DNA from: Dokdonia sp. Hel_I_53
Lineage (GTDB): Bacteria; Bacteroidota; Bacteroidia; Flavobacteriales; Flavobacteriaceae
Direction: 5' to 3'
NCBI RefSeq assembly: GCF_007827465.1
Contig: NZ_VISL01000001.1
Coordinates: forward strand, 2,065,001-2,129,000
DNA length: 64,000 nucleotides
Part shown: positions 36,544-45,286 of the stretch, one piece after another
Position numbering within the stretch: the stretch's first letter is position 1
How the letters are laid out: every line of letters begins with the position of its first letter
Translations under genes and position numbers: made by a program
Notes under the pieces: generated by a model
Told to the model about the DNA's origin: nothing
What the model saw: the letters and a program-made list of their open reading frames with translations, nothing else
Databases searched by the model: none

Positions 36544-36915
36544 CTATTTTTTGTTCCCATTCTTATCAAAATGACTGTCTACATATTTATAAGTAGTCCA
36601 GATAGAAATGGCAAGCCCTACAAATAGAACAACTAGAAATACAATCATAGGGTGAGGAATATCTAAGAGTAAAATTAAGATGCCTACAATCGTAAGGATG
36701 ATGGAATACTTCCACATATTATTTGCGGCACGATGGTTTGCAACATCCCAAATCTCTTGGTTTGCCATGGTGCGTCTGGTTCTAAAACCATATAAGTGAT
36801 TAATTTTTTTAGGTGGAAATTTCTTATAACAAAAAGCGACGATGAGAAATAATATGGAGCACACTATTATTCCAATTGGTTCTTCTAAATGGTTATGAAA
36901 TAGACGGTGTATCAT
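36544..36915 (-). CDS. SdpI-family membrane protein
   Basis: A 123-residue protein with three membrane segments and the SdpI signature GFRTRRTMANQEIWDVANHRAA between the first two. SdpI gives immunity to the SDP toxin in Bacillus; most relatives have no known role. It lies two bases downstream of the DUF1080 gene and is likely cotranscribed with it. Confidence 0.9.
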   Translation of the reverse strand: MIHRLFHNHLEEPIGIIVCSILFLIVAFCYKKFPPKKINHLYGFRTRRTMANQEIWDVANHRAANNMWKYSIILTIVGILILLLDIPHPMIVFLVVLFVGLAISIWTTYKYVDSHFDKNGNKK

Positions 36916-36917
36916 TT

Positions 36918-37676
36918 TTATAGTTTCCTAAGCCATATATTTCTAAACCCTACGCCACTCATATCTCCATGATCTTGCAATATTATAGGGCCATCACCAT
37001 GAGCTTTGTTTTTTGGGTAACCTATATACTCAGTACTTCCTAATAGCTCAAAATGGTCTTGTATAAGGACTCCATTAAGAAAAACGGTAAGAATGCCTGC
37101 CTTAACGCGATCTCCAGAATTGTCAAATTCTGGAGCGTGAAATATAATGTCGTAACTATTCCATTCTCCTGTAGGCTTTGCAGCCATAACAAGCGGCGGA
37201 TTTTGCTTGTAAATAGAGCCTACCATGCCGTTTACATAGGTGTCATTATCATTATTATTTAAAATTTGTACTTCGTACAATCCTTGAAAAAACACACCAC
37301 TATTACTTCTGTTTTGGTTAGTCTGTGTGTTGTTTGGGTCACTACGCCATTCTAAGTGTAATTGCACACTCCCGAAGTCTTCTTTAGTTACGATATCTCC
37401 CGTTTTATCTTTTACGGTCATACTGCCGTCTTTATTAATCGTCCATTTAGGAGCGCTGCCGTCGTTTTTACTCTTCCACGCGTTGAGGTTTGTACCGTTA
37501 AATAATATCACAGCATCGCTTGGGATACCGGTCTGGCCATTGATAGCGACTTTAGCCGGTTTAGGTTGCCAAACTTCAGTAGCCTCAGGATTGGTTGGTT
37601 CGACTTTTTGTTGAGAAGGTCCACATGATATAGTTGTTACAGTCAGTGCAATAATTAGAAATATTTGTTTTCTCAT
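36918..37676 (-). CDS. DUF1080 lipoprotein, likely 3-keto-glycoside hydrolase
   Basis: A 252-residue lipoprotein (TTISC lipobox) whose mature part is one DUF1080 concanavalin-like domain: FNGTNLNAWKSKNDG, then RSNSGVFFQG...YEVQILNN and the ending IILQDHGDMSGVGFRNIWLRKL. DUF1080 proteins are now described as hydrolases acting on 3-keto-glycosides by an elimination route. The genes for a GMC oxidoreductase, its small subunit and several sugar isomerases lie 3-11 kb away, which supports this role. Substrate unknown. Confidence 0.9.
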   Translation of the reverse strand: MRKQIFLIIALTVTTISCGPSQQKVEPTNPEATEVWQPKPAKVAINGQTGIPSDAVILFNGTNLNAWKSKNDGSAPKWTINKDGSMTVKDKTGDIVTKEDFGSVQLHLEWRSDPNNTQTNQNRSNSGVFFQGLYEVQILNNNDNDTYVNGMVGSIYKQNPPLVMAAKPTGEWNSYDIIFHAPEFDNSGDRVKAGILTVFLNGVLIQDHFELLGSTEYIGYPKNKAHGDGPIILQDHGDMSGVGFRNIWLRKL

Positions 37677-37959
37677 AATTTAATTAGTTTTTTGAATAGA
37701 CATATTATAATATAATGATTTGTCCTCCCTGTAATATTGTAGCTAATGTGTATTTAGGGATATTTATCAAAGCTTCTCCATTCTTTAAATTCGGTATCAA
37801 GAGATTATTGTTTCTAATATCTTAGAGTGATTTATAGATAGGACAATATCATTTCATTCATCATTGAAATTTATCATTCCATCTATAAATTTTATATCAT
37901 CATAAACAGTACCTGTTTTATATGTGTCGTTCGTTACTTTTGCATTTGGCCTTAGGCTC

Positions 37960-38237
37960 ATTTTTCAATATGTCTATATTCTCCTTCAGAAAATCATAAT
38001 GTTTAGTGCTAGTATCATCTATGACTCTTTCTAATTTCTCAAAATCTATGGTAAGTGAACTATGTTCTTCTTCCCATTTCCATTGTTCTTAATAGAAGTA
38101 AGATCATTTTCTACATCTTTATAATATATACTATTACGAGGTAGATCATTAGGTATATTATGAATAGGTATAATGGTTTGCGCAGTACCACTTATTGTGA
38201 ACATTAATATTAGAATGTTATTATGCAACATTTTCAT
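37960..38237 (-). pseudogene. broken partial copy of the DUF6705-like gene
   Basis: A truncated duplicate of the gene at 38264-38875. The first about 50 codons are nearly identical (signal peptide, AQTIIPIHNIPND, YYKDVENDLT). A one-base deletion (ATTAAGAACAATGG against ATTGTAGGACAGTGG) shifts the frame and gives an early stop. After the shift the second frame still reads FEKLERVIDDT and YDFL, then diverges and stops. Remnants may extend to about 37770, where minus-strand frames still look faintly coding (for example TGTVYDDIKFIDGMINF). Confidence 0.8.
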
Positions 38238-38263
38238 TTACTTATTTATCGCTTATGTTATAG

Positions 38264-38875
38264 TTACTGTTTTAAAAAAGTATAAACCCCTTCTGGAATA
38301 CTCAAAAGTTCTGGTCCCGTGTAATTATCTTGGGTAAGGTAATTCTTGTTAAAGGTTGTTAAAATACGTGCCACTATTTTTTCTTCTCCATTTTCTAAGT
38401 ATCTAGCAAATACCATAGACCCTGATATACCAGGTCTCGTTGGGTCATCTAGATTTACACGTATAAACCGAGTGTCTGTTGTACAGGCATCACAAGGAGG
38501 TGCACCCACGGTTACATTTACAATACCTCCTACAATACTATGTCTATACACGTCATTAGGATCTGCTGTAAATGGGATGGCATCTACTAATACAGTTCCG
38601 TTTTCTATATATCTATATTCTCCTACCAGAAAATCATAATATTCAGTGCCAGTATCATCTATAACTCTTTCTAATTTCTCAAAATCTATGGTAAGTGAAC
38701 TATGTTCTTCTTCCCATTTCCACTGTCCTACAATACGCGTTAAATCATTTTCTACATCTTTATAATATATATTATTAAGAGGTACATCATTAGGTATATT
38801 ATGAATAGGTATGATGGTTTGCGCAGTACAGCTCAAAGTAAGAATGAATAAAAAGCCATTAAAAATTGTTTTCAT
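38264..38875 (-). CDS. DUF6705-like exported protein
   Basis: A 203-residue protein starting at ATG 38875, which begins with the signal peptide directly (MKTIFNGFLFILTLSCTAQ; possible lipobox). The mature part has IVGQWKWEEEHSSLTIDFEK, YYDFLVGEYRYIENG and a CDAC motif. I recognise it as DUF6705-like, a flavobacterial family of unknown function with a lipocalin-like look. It follows the JAB-like lipoprotein gene by 11 bases, so the two are an operon. A broken copy lies just downstream. Confidence 0.78.
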   Translation of the reverse strand: MKTIFNGFLFILTLSCTAQTIIPIHNIPNDVPLNNIYYKDVENDLTRIVGQWKWEEEHSSLTIDFEKLERVIDDTGTEYYDFLVGEYRYIENGTVLVDAIPFTADPNDVYRHSIVGGIVNVTVGAPPCDACTTDTRFIRVNLDDPTRPGISGSMVFARYLENGEEKIVARILTTFNKNYLTQDNYTGPELLSIPEGVYTFLKQ

Positions 38876-38886
38876 ATTAGAGTATA

Positions 38887-40554
38887 TTAGTTGCAAGGAG
38901 TATTTTGGGTACTGTTTTCTGTGGGATGGAGACTTACTTTCTCAAACTGACCGATTGCTTCATTAAAATCATAAAGAGCTATGGGACTAGTGTGTATATT
39001 ATATTTTAACGATAGCCTTTCTATAGTCTTTAACAATACCTTTTTATAATTAGGAAAACTTCGATTCATTTCTACATTGTAAGCCCTATCTAACTGATCT
39101 TTAAAACTCTTAAAAGGAACTGCATTAATTAAACGACCTAGTGCTAAGATATTATTTATTTTAAGCAAATAAGTATTTGTGCTTTGTGTACCTACTGGCA
39201 CCACTAGTCCAGAAAACACATCACTGGCTTGTATAGTCTCATCCCTACGGTGGTCGTTCTTTATATAGGTAAAGAATAGCGTGACTACATCTTCGGCACT
39301 ATACATAGGATATCCAATGTTTGTATGATGATGTATTCCTCCTATAATATTACCACCTACATTTAGTTTTAATCTATCAAAGCCCCCTTCTACAAAGTTT
39401 GTAGTTGACTGGGTTGCCTCTGGGGCTTTTGAAATCTCATAACCGCTCTCACTATCATTATGAGCTCTGCTTTGTATGTTTGAAAGTGATTGTCTAAACT
39501 GAGTATCTGTAAGTAGCTCGTTGGCTTTTGTGCAATTTGTGAGATCATTTAGAATTTTTTTATAAGTAGGGTTGTCTCCATCTTGTCCCTCATATATCTC
39601 AAAAGCATCTTCAATGATTGCTCTTGCTTGTGCTGAGAATCTCTCTGCAACTAGATAATCAAAAACCACATTATTGATTGTACTGTCCATAACTAGCAAA
39701 TCTCTAAGGTCTTGTGGCATATTAAGCATAAAAAAATTCCAAGATAATATATCTGGATCTACAGGGGCGGTAATTGTTTCTTTAGAACCGCCACCGCTGG
39801 TGCCTCCTAAATTTCCATAATTAGGTTGTGGAGCAGGACCATCAGATAGGTGTCCACTTGTTGTGTTTCCATTTTCAGTATCGTTACAAACATAGACCAT
39901 TACATTATTACAGCTCCAAGTAGTCCATTCTGAGTCCCAGCAACCGTCTACCGTACAAGCATTTTCTACACAAACTTGATCTACTTCATAAGAACAGCTG
40001 TAATCTCTAGTATCTAATAAATCTAGTACTGTTTCTTCATCTATATTGAGAATCGTTACATCTTGGGTTGCATCTATAGCTATATTTTTTCTTATATTCT
40101 CTAAATCACCGGGACTAAATTTATAAGAAAGCAATAATGCACTTTTAAATTCATCGTTTTCAAAACTGAACACAGCGTTTTCTAGTATTTCTGTAACATC
40201 TTGGCGTATTACTGGAAATGTAAATGAATAAAATTTACCGTCATCAGAACTTATATATTGTGCATAATTAGTAAGTATTGTAAAGCCAAGACTTTCTGAA
40301 TGCACAGATCTTGTCCCACTGGTAAAGGACTTTTTACTTATTTCTTTTAGTTTAGTAGTTAAGGATATTTCTTTGGATAATTTGTCAGAACTATACAACT
40401 GGCGAGTAAACATATTTAAATGTTCGAGATCATTACCTTCTACCTTTTTATGTTCTATTATTAGTTCTTCTTTTTCACAACTTGTAAAAAGACTTACAAG
40501 TAGTAAGTAAAGTGCAAAGTTTTTTAAAGCATAGTAGTTTTGCATTAAATTCAC
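38887..40554 (-). CDS. large lipoprotein with a JAB/JAMM-like motif
   Basis: A 555-residue lipoprotein (lipobox LFTSC near 22-26). The N-terminal 190 residues have no recognised domain. A short region with eight cysteines follows (about 196-230, C-x8-C-x4-C pattern with many Trp), then a Gly/Pro-rich linker. Near the C-terminus H408-H-H410 is followed by eight residues and S419-x2-D422 (HHHTNIGYPMYSAED). This resembles the JAMM metal site H-x-H-x7-S-x2-D with one extra residue. Related motifs occur in many Bacteroidetes proteins. Activity unproven; a peptidase or deubiquitinase-like fold is an inference. Confidence 0.78.
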   Translation of the reverse strand: MNLMQNYYALKNFALYLLLVSLFTSCEKEELIIEHKKVEGNDLEHLNMFTRQLYSSDKLSKEISLTTKLKEISKKSFTSGTRSVHSESLGFTILTNYAQYISSDDGKFYSFTFPVIRQDVTEILENAVFSFENDEFKSALLLSYKFSPGDLENIRKNIAIDATQDVTILNIDEETVLDLLDTRDYSCSYEVDQVCVENACTVDGCWDSEWTTWSCNNVMVYVCNDTENGNTTSGHLSDGPAPQPNYGNLGGTSGGGSKETITAPVDPDILSWNFFMLNMPQDLRDLLVMDSTINNVVFDYLVAERFSAQARAIIEDAFEIYEGQDGDNPTYKKILNDLTNCTKANELLTDTQFRQSLSNIQSRAHNDSESGYEISKAPEATQSTTNFVEGGFDRLKLNVGGNIIGGIHHHTNIGYPMYSAEDVVTLFFTYIKNDHRRDETIQASDVFSGLVVPVGTQSTNTYLLKINNILALGRLINAVPFKSFKDQLDRAYNVEMNRSFPNYKKVLLKTIERLSLKYNIHTSPIALYDFNEAIGQFEKVSLHPTENSTQNTPCN

Positions 40555-40583
40555 TTAAGTTATATATTTTTAGAAAATACGGA

Positions 40584-41636
40584 TTATAATTCTAATATCT
40601 TTTTAAGCTTTTCTTTATCAATATCTTCTCCAGCAAAATCATCAAATCGCTTTTGTGTTGCCTCAATAATATGTGAGGCGATAAAAGGGGCACCTTCTCG
40701 AGCGCCTTGTTCAGGACTTTTTACACAGCATTCCCACTCCATCACTGCCCAAACATCACAACCGTATTCTGTTAGTTTTGTAAAAATGGTTTTAAAGTCT
40801 ATCTGTCCATCTCCCGGAGAGCGGTAGCGCCCAGCACGATCTTGCCAGTCGCTATATCCGCCAAAGGTTCCGCGTCTACCGTCAGGTTTAAACTCAGAGT
40901 CTTTTACGTGAAAGGCTTTTATAAACTCATGATAGTGATCAATATAGGCTATATAATCTAGTTGCTGCAATACAAAATGACTAGGGTCATATAAGATATT
41001 ACAACGCTTGTGATTCCCTGTAGCTTCTAAAAAACGCTCAAAAGTGACTCCATCGTGTAGATCTTCACCAGGGTGAATCTCATAAGCCACATCTATACCA
41101 CACACATCGTAAGTGTTGAGTATAGGTAACCAGCGTTTGGCGAGTTCTTCAAAACCCATCTCAACAAGTCCTGCAGGTCGCTGAGGCCACGGGTGCATGG
41201 TGTGCCAGAGCAGCGAACCACTAAATGTCGCGCTCACCTCTAGGCCTAAATGCTTACTAGCGTGTGCAGCGCTTATTACTTGCTTACGAGCCCACTCAGT
41301 ACGCTTCTTTGGGTTGTTTTTACAATCGTTAGGTGCAAAATTATCAAACATTAAATCATAAGCAGGATGCACGGCCACAAGTTGTCCTTGTAAATGTGTA
41401 GACAGTTCTGTAATCTCAAGCCCATAGTCGTTTACTTTGCCCTTAAGCTCATCACAGTAGGTTTTACTCTCTCCTGCTGTGGTGAGGTCAATTAATCGGT
41501 TTTCCCAAGTTGGGATTTGTATTCCTTTATACCCAAGGTCTGCGGCCCATTTACATAAACCGTCTAGCGAATTAAATGGTGCTTTGTCGTCCATAAACTG
41601 GGCGAGAAATACTGCGGGTCCTTTTATTGTTTTCAT
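40584..41636 (-). CDS. sugar phosphate isomerase/epimerase-like TIM-barrel protein (cytoplasmic)
   Basis: A 350-residue xylose-isomerase-like TIM barrel. ATG at 41636 (MKTIKGPAVFLAQF) is the usual family start; ATGs at 41651 and 41669 are in frame. The metal-site residues expected of the family are visible: Glu in AYEIHPGED, Asp and His in YDPSHFVLQ, His in FHVKDSE and Glu in VMEWECC. No signal peptide. It is the last gene of a minus-strand set with the Gfo/Idh/MocA dehydrogenase, permease and second isomerase. Sugar unknown; 3-keto-sugar isomerase is an inference from context. Confidence 0.9.
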   Translation of the reverse strand: MKTIKGPAVFLAQFMDDKAPFNSLDGLCKWAADLGYKGIQIPTWENRLIDLTTAGESKTYCDELKGKVNDYGLEITELSTHLQGQLVAVHPAYDLMFDNFAPNDCKNNPKKRTEWARKQVISAAHASKHLGLEVSATFSGSLLWHTMHPWPQRPAGLVEMGFEELAKRWLPILNTYDVCGIDVAYEIHPGEDLHDGVTFERFLEATGNHKRCNILYDPSHFVLQQLDYIAYIDHYHEFIKAFHVKDSEFKPDGRRGTFGGYSDWQDRAGRYRSPGDGQIDFKTIFTKLTEYGCDVWAVMEWECCVKSPEQGAREGAPFIASHIIEATQKRFDDFAGEDIDKEKLKKILEL

Positions 41637-41710
41637 ATCTAAAAACTTCATTTTATTGTACTCTGGCAATAGTTACTTTATGCTCAAAGTAGTTTGACCT
41701 TGTAATGTTT

Positions 41711-41726
41711 TGCTTTCGCGAAAGCA
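41711..41726. repeat. dispersed palindrome, copy 10 (intergenic)
   Basis: TGCTTTCGCGAAAGCA, between the dehydrogenase and isomerase genes of the sugar cluster. Confidence 0.97.
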
Positions 41727-41764
41727 TTATCGATTCATAAATAATAAAGTAGAACACTTCATAA

Positions 41765-42901
41765 TTATAGGAGAGAGATCCAAACATTACCTTCTTTATG
41801 ACTCTCTACTGCCTTTTCAATAAATTGCATACCACGTATACCATCTTCCATCCCTGGAAATTCTGCTGGATGAAAATCTTCACCCCTAATGGCCTTTGCC
41901 ACGCCCTTATAGATATTACCCATTGCATCAAAAATACCTTCTGGGTGTCCTGGAGGTAGTTTTGTGCCGTCTAGCGATAATGAGCTATTGTACGAGTGAC
42001 CTGGTTTTAATACACGTATAGGCTTGCCATCCTCTAAAAAGGTAAGGTAATTAGGATTTTCTTGTTCCCACTTGAGACCTGCCTTTTTTCCATAGATAGC
42101 GACTGTAAAATTATTTTCTTCACCAGTAGCAATTTGACTAGCACGTAGCACTCCCTTTTGATGCTCACCTAAACGTAGTAGTACCGTCCCATCAATATCC
42201 ATTTGATTATCATCGTATAAATGATTGAGATCTGCAAGTATGGATTTTATTTTTTGACCTGTTACAAATTCTAGCATTTGATAAGCATGTACGCCTATAT
42301 CTCCCATACAGCAAGATATCCCAGATTTTTCTGGCATTAAACGCCAGGTTGCATTGCGCTGCTCTTTATCGTGTATAATAGGATTGATCCAGCCTTGATA
42401 GTACTGTGCATCTACCTTTTGAATCTCACCTATCTCTCCATTTGTAATCATCTCCTTCATTTGGCGTACCATAGGGTACCCGGTATACGTATGAGTGAGT
42501 CCAAATATTGTTTCGTTTTTTTGGTGTATTGTTTGTAAAATGAGGGCTTCCTCATAAGTCATAGTCATAGGTTTCTCACAAATTACATGAAACCCCGTCT
42601 CTAATAGCCTTTTTGCCATGGGGAAGTGCAAGAAATTGGGTGTAAGTATGGAAACTACCTGTATGCGTTCAGCTTCAGGTAGTGCAAGTTCACCCGTAAT
42701 GAATGCTTCTATATCTTTGTAAATTCTATCTGTAGAGATACCTATTTGTGTTGCAAATGCTTTGCTCTCTTCTATATTTGGGTTAAAAGAACCACCGACC
42801 AGTTGGTATGCATCAAACATAGTAGCTGCCACGCGATGTACTATTCCTATTAAACTATCACCACCACCACCTAGGACGCCCCATCTAATTTTATTGCTCA
42901 T
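41765..42901 (-). CDS. Gfo/Idh/MocA-family NAD(P) oxidoreductase
   Basis: A 378-residue sugar dehydrogenase. The nucleotide-binding motif is unusual (GVLGGGGDSLIG), followed by the family CEKPMTMT with the catalytic Lys and a later H-x-Y/Q segment (GDIGVHAYQML). No signal peptide. In a 3-keto-sugar pathway it would reduce the ketone to the normal sugar. It sits 10 bases after the permease gene, pointing to an operon. Confidence 0.93.
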   Translation of the reverse strand: MSNKIRWGVLGGGGDSLIGIVHRVAATMFDAYQLVGGSFNPNIEESKAFATQIGISTDRIYKDIEAFITGELALPEAERIQVVSILTPNFLHFPMAKRLLETGFHVICEKPMTMTYEEALILQTIHQKNETIFGLTHTYTGYPMVRQMKEMITNGEIGEIQKVDAQYYQGWINPIIHDKEQRNATWRLMPEKSGISCCMGDIGVHAYQMLEFVTGQKIKSILADLNHLYDDNQMDIDGTVLLRLGEHQKGVLRASQIATGEENNFTVAIYGKKAGLKWEQENPNYLTFLEDGKPIRVLKPGHSYNSSLSLDGTKLPPGHPEGIFDAMGNIYKGVAKAIRGEDFHPAEFPGMEDGIRGMQFIEKAVESHKEGNVWISLL

Positions 42902-42911
42902 AGTTGTTGTA

Positions 42912-44123
42912 TTATTCTTTTACTTCAATTTTCTCGTTTTTAAATGTAATAAGGAAAAATAGAAAAACGCCACCAGCTATTATTGCAGGTATGGTCCATA
43001 TAGCTTCCCAACTATGCCCACCATCTGCTAGTGCGTTTAAATCTGTGATTTTTCCAGCAAGGCGAAAACCAATGAGCATTCCTAACCCGTATGTAGCAAG
43101 TGTAATTAGTCCTTGTGCTGAGCTTTTAAATTTTTCTCCCGCCTTATAGTCTGTATAAATCTGACCAGATACGAAGAAGAAATCATAACATATACCGTGT
43201 AAGATGATCCCAAATATGAGCATCCAAGTGCCTTCTCCTGCATCGCCATAAGCAAATAAAATATAACGCACAACCCAGGCTAACATACCAACTAGAAGCG
43301 TAAGTTTAATACCATATTTCTTTAAAAATATAGGAAGCAGTAACATAAATGCTATTTCTGACATTTGCCCAAAGGTCATTTTACCCGCAGCACCTTCCAT
43401 ACCTATTTCATTTAAAAATTGATTTGCGTGTTGGTAATAAAACGCCAGTGGAATACAGATAAGAATAGAGGCTATAAAAAAGACAAGGTATCTTTTGTCC
43501 TTTAGCATCCCAAGTGCATCTAATCCTAATATGTCACGCACGGTAACTTTTTCGTTTTTACTTACCACAGGTGGAGTATCGGGTAGCGTAAAACTAAATA
43601 AGCCAAGTATCGCCGCTGCTACAGCAGCCATAAGAAAGGTGTTTTGTAAAAGATTTTCAGATTCCCAAGCTAAAAATCCAATAGCTAGACCAGCTACAAT
43701 CCACCCTACGGTGCCTAGTACACGTATCAACGCAAAGTCTTTAGCGGGATCTTTCATTTGTCTAAAAGCCACAGAGTTTACTAGCGCTAGTGTAGGCATA
43801 TATAATATCATATAAATTAAAATATATGGATAAAATGAGTCAAAGCTTTGCGATGTACCAGCTAGATATAATAACACAGCGCCTATTAAGTGTAAAACGC
43901 CTAATATCTTTTGGGCAGAAAAGTATCTATCGGCAATGAGCCCTATTATAAATGGAGCTATAATAGCCCCTATAGATTGGGTTTCGTAGGCCATAGCCAG
44001 TTGTCCTCCATCTGCACTAAAAGCTTGAGCTAAAAAAGTACCCATGGTCACAAACCATGCTCCCCAAATAAAAAATTCGAGAAACATCATAACCGATAAT
44101 TGAATTCTAATCGTTGATTTCAT
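42912..44123 (-). CDS. MFS permease, nucleoside:H+ symporter-like
   Basis: A 403-residue transporter with 12 predicted membrane segments. The opening LSVMMFLEFFIWGAWFVTMGTFLAQ and TQSIGAIIAPFIIGLIADRYF are typical of the NupG/XapB nucleoside permease group. In Bacteroidetes such permeases often sit with sugar isomerases and probably carry sugars or keto-sugars, so nucleoside specificity should not be assumed. Five bases separate it from the lipoprotein isomerase gene. Confidence 0.9.
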   Translation of the reverse strand: MKSTIRIQLSVMMFLEFFIWGAWFVTMGTFLAQAFSADGGQLAMAYETQSIGAIIAPFIIGLIADRYFSAQKILGVLHLIGAVLLYLAGTSQSFDSFYPYILIYMILYMPTLALVNSVAFRQMKDPAKDFALIRVLGTVGWIVAGLAIGFLAWESENLLQNTFLMAAVAAAILGLFSFTLPDTPPVVSKNEKVTVRDILGLDALGMLKDKRYLVFFIASILICIPLAFYYQHANQFLNEIGMEGAAGKMTFGQMSEIAFMLLLPIFLKKYGIKLTLLVGMLAWVVRYILFAYGDAGEGTWMLIFGIILHGICYDFFFVSGQIYTDYKAGEKFKSSAQGLITLATYGLGMLIGFRLAGKITDLNALADGGHSWEAIWTIPAIIAGGVFLFFLITFKNEKIEVKE

Positions 44124-44128
44124 ATAGT

Positions 44129-45118
44129 TTATTTAAGGTTTTCGATCGAATTTTCAACCAGTGCTTTTGTAAGCTTTACACCCTCCATTGGGTCGTCTAG
44201 CGAGCCTTCATACTCAGTACCTACATACCCCTCAAAACCACTATCTTTTACTATTTGCATTAGTTGCTGGTAGTCAAGAGTTGTTTCATTACCATCATTG
44301 TCAAATTCGTATGATTTTGCAGAGACACCTTTAGCATAGGGCATTAATTGTTTGATACCCTTATAGGTATCGTAAGTTTCAATACATGGAGCGCCCCATC
44401 TGGCTCCTCCTTCACGTTTAATGCAAAAGTTACCAAAGTCTGGTAATGTTCCTACCGTAGGCATATTAACTTCTTCCATAACGGCAACAAGTTTAGTTGC
44501 ATCGCTAGACCAACCGCCATGATTTTCTATAAGAATATTCACTCCAAGTTCTTCTCCATATGCACCAAGCTCTTTTAGAGAAGCAACAGAAATTTTATGC
44601 CATTGTTCAGGATCGAGTTCGCCAAATAGATTTGCCCTTATGGAATGAGCACCCATAACTTTTGCGGCGTCCATCCATATTTTATGATTTTCGATAGCCG
44701 CTGCGAGTTTTTCAGGGTCTGGGTCTGCAAGTTCTCCTGCATTATCAACCATGAGTAACACACTTTCAACCTCTGCTTGTTTTGCATTTTTAGACAATGT
44801 TGTCGCAAGTTTCATCACGTCTTCTCGGTAATTGGGTCCTACTGATTGTACAGAAGGGTATAGCTGTGTTACGTATTCAACACCGGAGAAGCCTAAATCT
44901 CTAGCAATTGCAGGGAAGTTTAAGGGGTCCAAAGTTCCATCAAGAAAAGGTTTGTGTAAAGACCATTGTGCTAAAGAATGTTGAATGTTCATAGCGGTAC
45001 TGGCTACTTCTTCTTTTTCTGCTTTCGCGAAAGCGTTTTCATCCTTAATTTTTACTTCATTTTTACATGAAATAAAACCTAAAAAGACGATAATAGAGCC
45101 AATTATAAAATTTTTCAT
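44129..45118 (-). CDS. TIM-barrel isomerase-like lipoprotein (periplasmic)
   Basis: A 329-residue xylose-isomerase-like TIM barrel with a lipoprotein signal (GFISC). Metal-binding candidates are Glu in ILIENHGG, Asp in LPDFGNF, and Glu in GTEYEG. A palindrome copy is read as NAFAKAEKEE in the linker between the lipid anchor and the barrel. It heads the minus-strand sugar operon and is divergent from the GMC oxidoreductase gene. A periplasmic sugar isomerase or epimerase role is inferred. Confidence 0.9.
   Translation of the reverse strand: MKNFIIGSIIVFLGFISCKNEVKIKDENAFAKAEKEEVASTAMNIQHSLAQWSLHKPFLDGTLDPLNFPAIARDLGFSGVEYVTQLYPSVQSVGPNYREDVMKLATTLSKNAKQAEVESVLLMVDNAGELADPDPEKLAAAIENHKIWMDAAKVMGAHSIRANLFGELDPEQWHKISVASLKELGAYGEELGVNILIENHGGWSSDATKLVAVMEEVNMPTVGTLPDFGNFCIKREGGARWGAPCIETYDTYKGIKQLMPYAKGVSAKSYEFDNDGNETTLDYQQLMQIVKDSGFEGYVGTEYEGSLDDPMEGVKLTKALVENSIENLK
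45020..45035. repeat. dispersed palindrome, copy 11 (inside isomerase lipoprotein gene)
   Basis: TGCTTTCGCGAAAGCG, read as AFAKA in the linker just after the lipid anchor. Confidence 0.97.
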
Positions 45119-45236
45119 AAAACTAGAATTAAAAAAGAGGCGTACTACAACGTTTTCGCCTGCGAATTACTGTTAAATATAGGTTTTTACTAAGGTAGTC
45201 TTTTTTACATATTCACAAAAAACAACATAAAATTTA

Positions 45237-45244
45237 TATATTTG
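45237..45244 (+). promoter_or_regulatory. -7 element of the GMC oxidoreductase operon
   Basis: TATATTTG matches TAnnTTTG exactly, 42 bases before GTG 45287. It overlaps the in-frame TTG at 45242, which therefore cannot be the start codon. Confidence 0.65.
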
Positions 45245-45286
45245 GTAACAAGCTTCCTAAATAATTTTCATAAATACAATATAACA

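Noticed and set aside
38887..40554. A polymorphic toxin call for the JAB-like lipoprotein
   Set aside because: No toxin delivery domain or clear immunity gene is visible; the pairing with a DUF6705-like protein is only suggestive.
42912..44123. Naming the MFS permease nupG and calling it a nucleoid transporter
   Set aside because: Its neighbours are sugar genes, and specificity cannot be read from sequence.
45242..45286. TTG at 45242 as start of the GMC gene
   Set aside because: The codon lies within the -7 promoter element TATATTTG (45237-45244); GTG at 45287 fits the family start.
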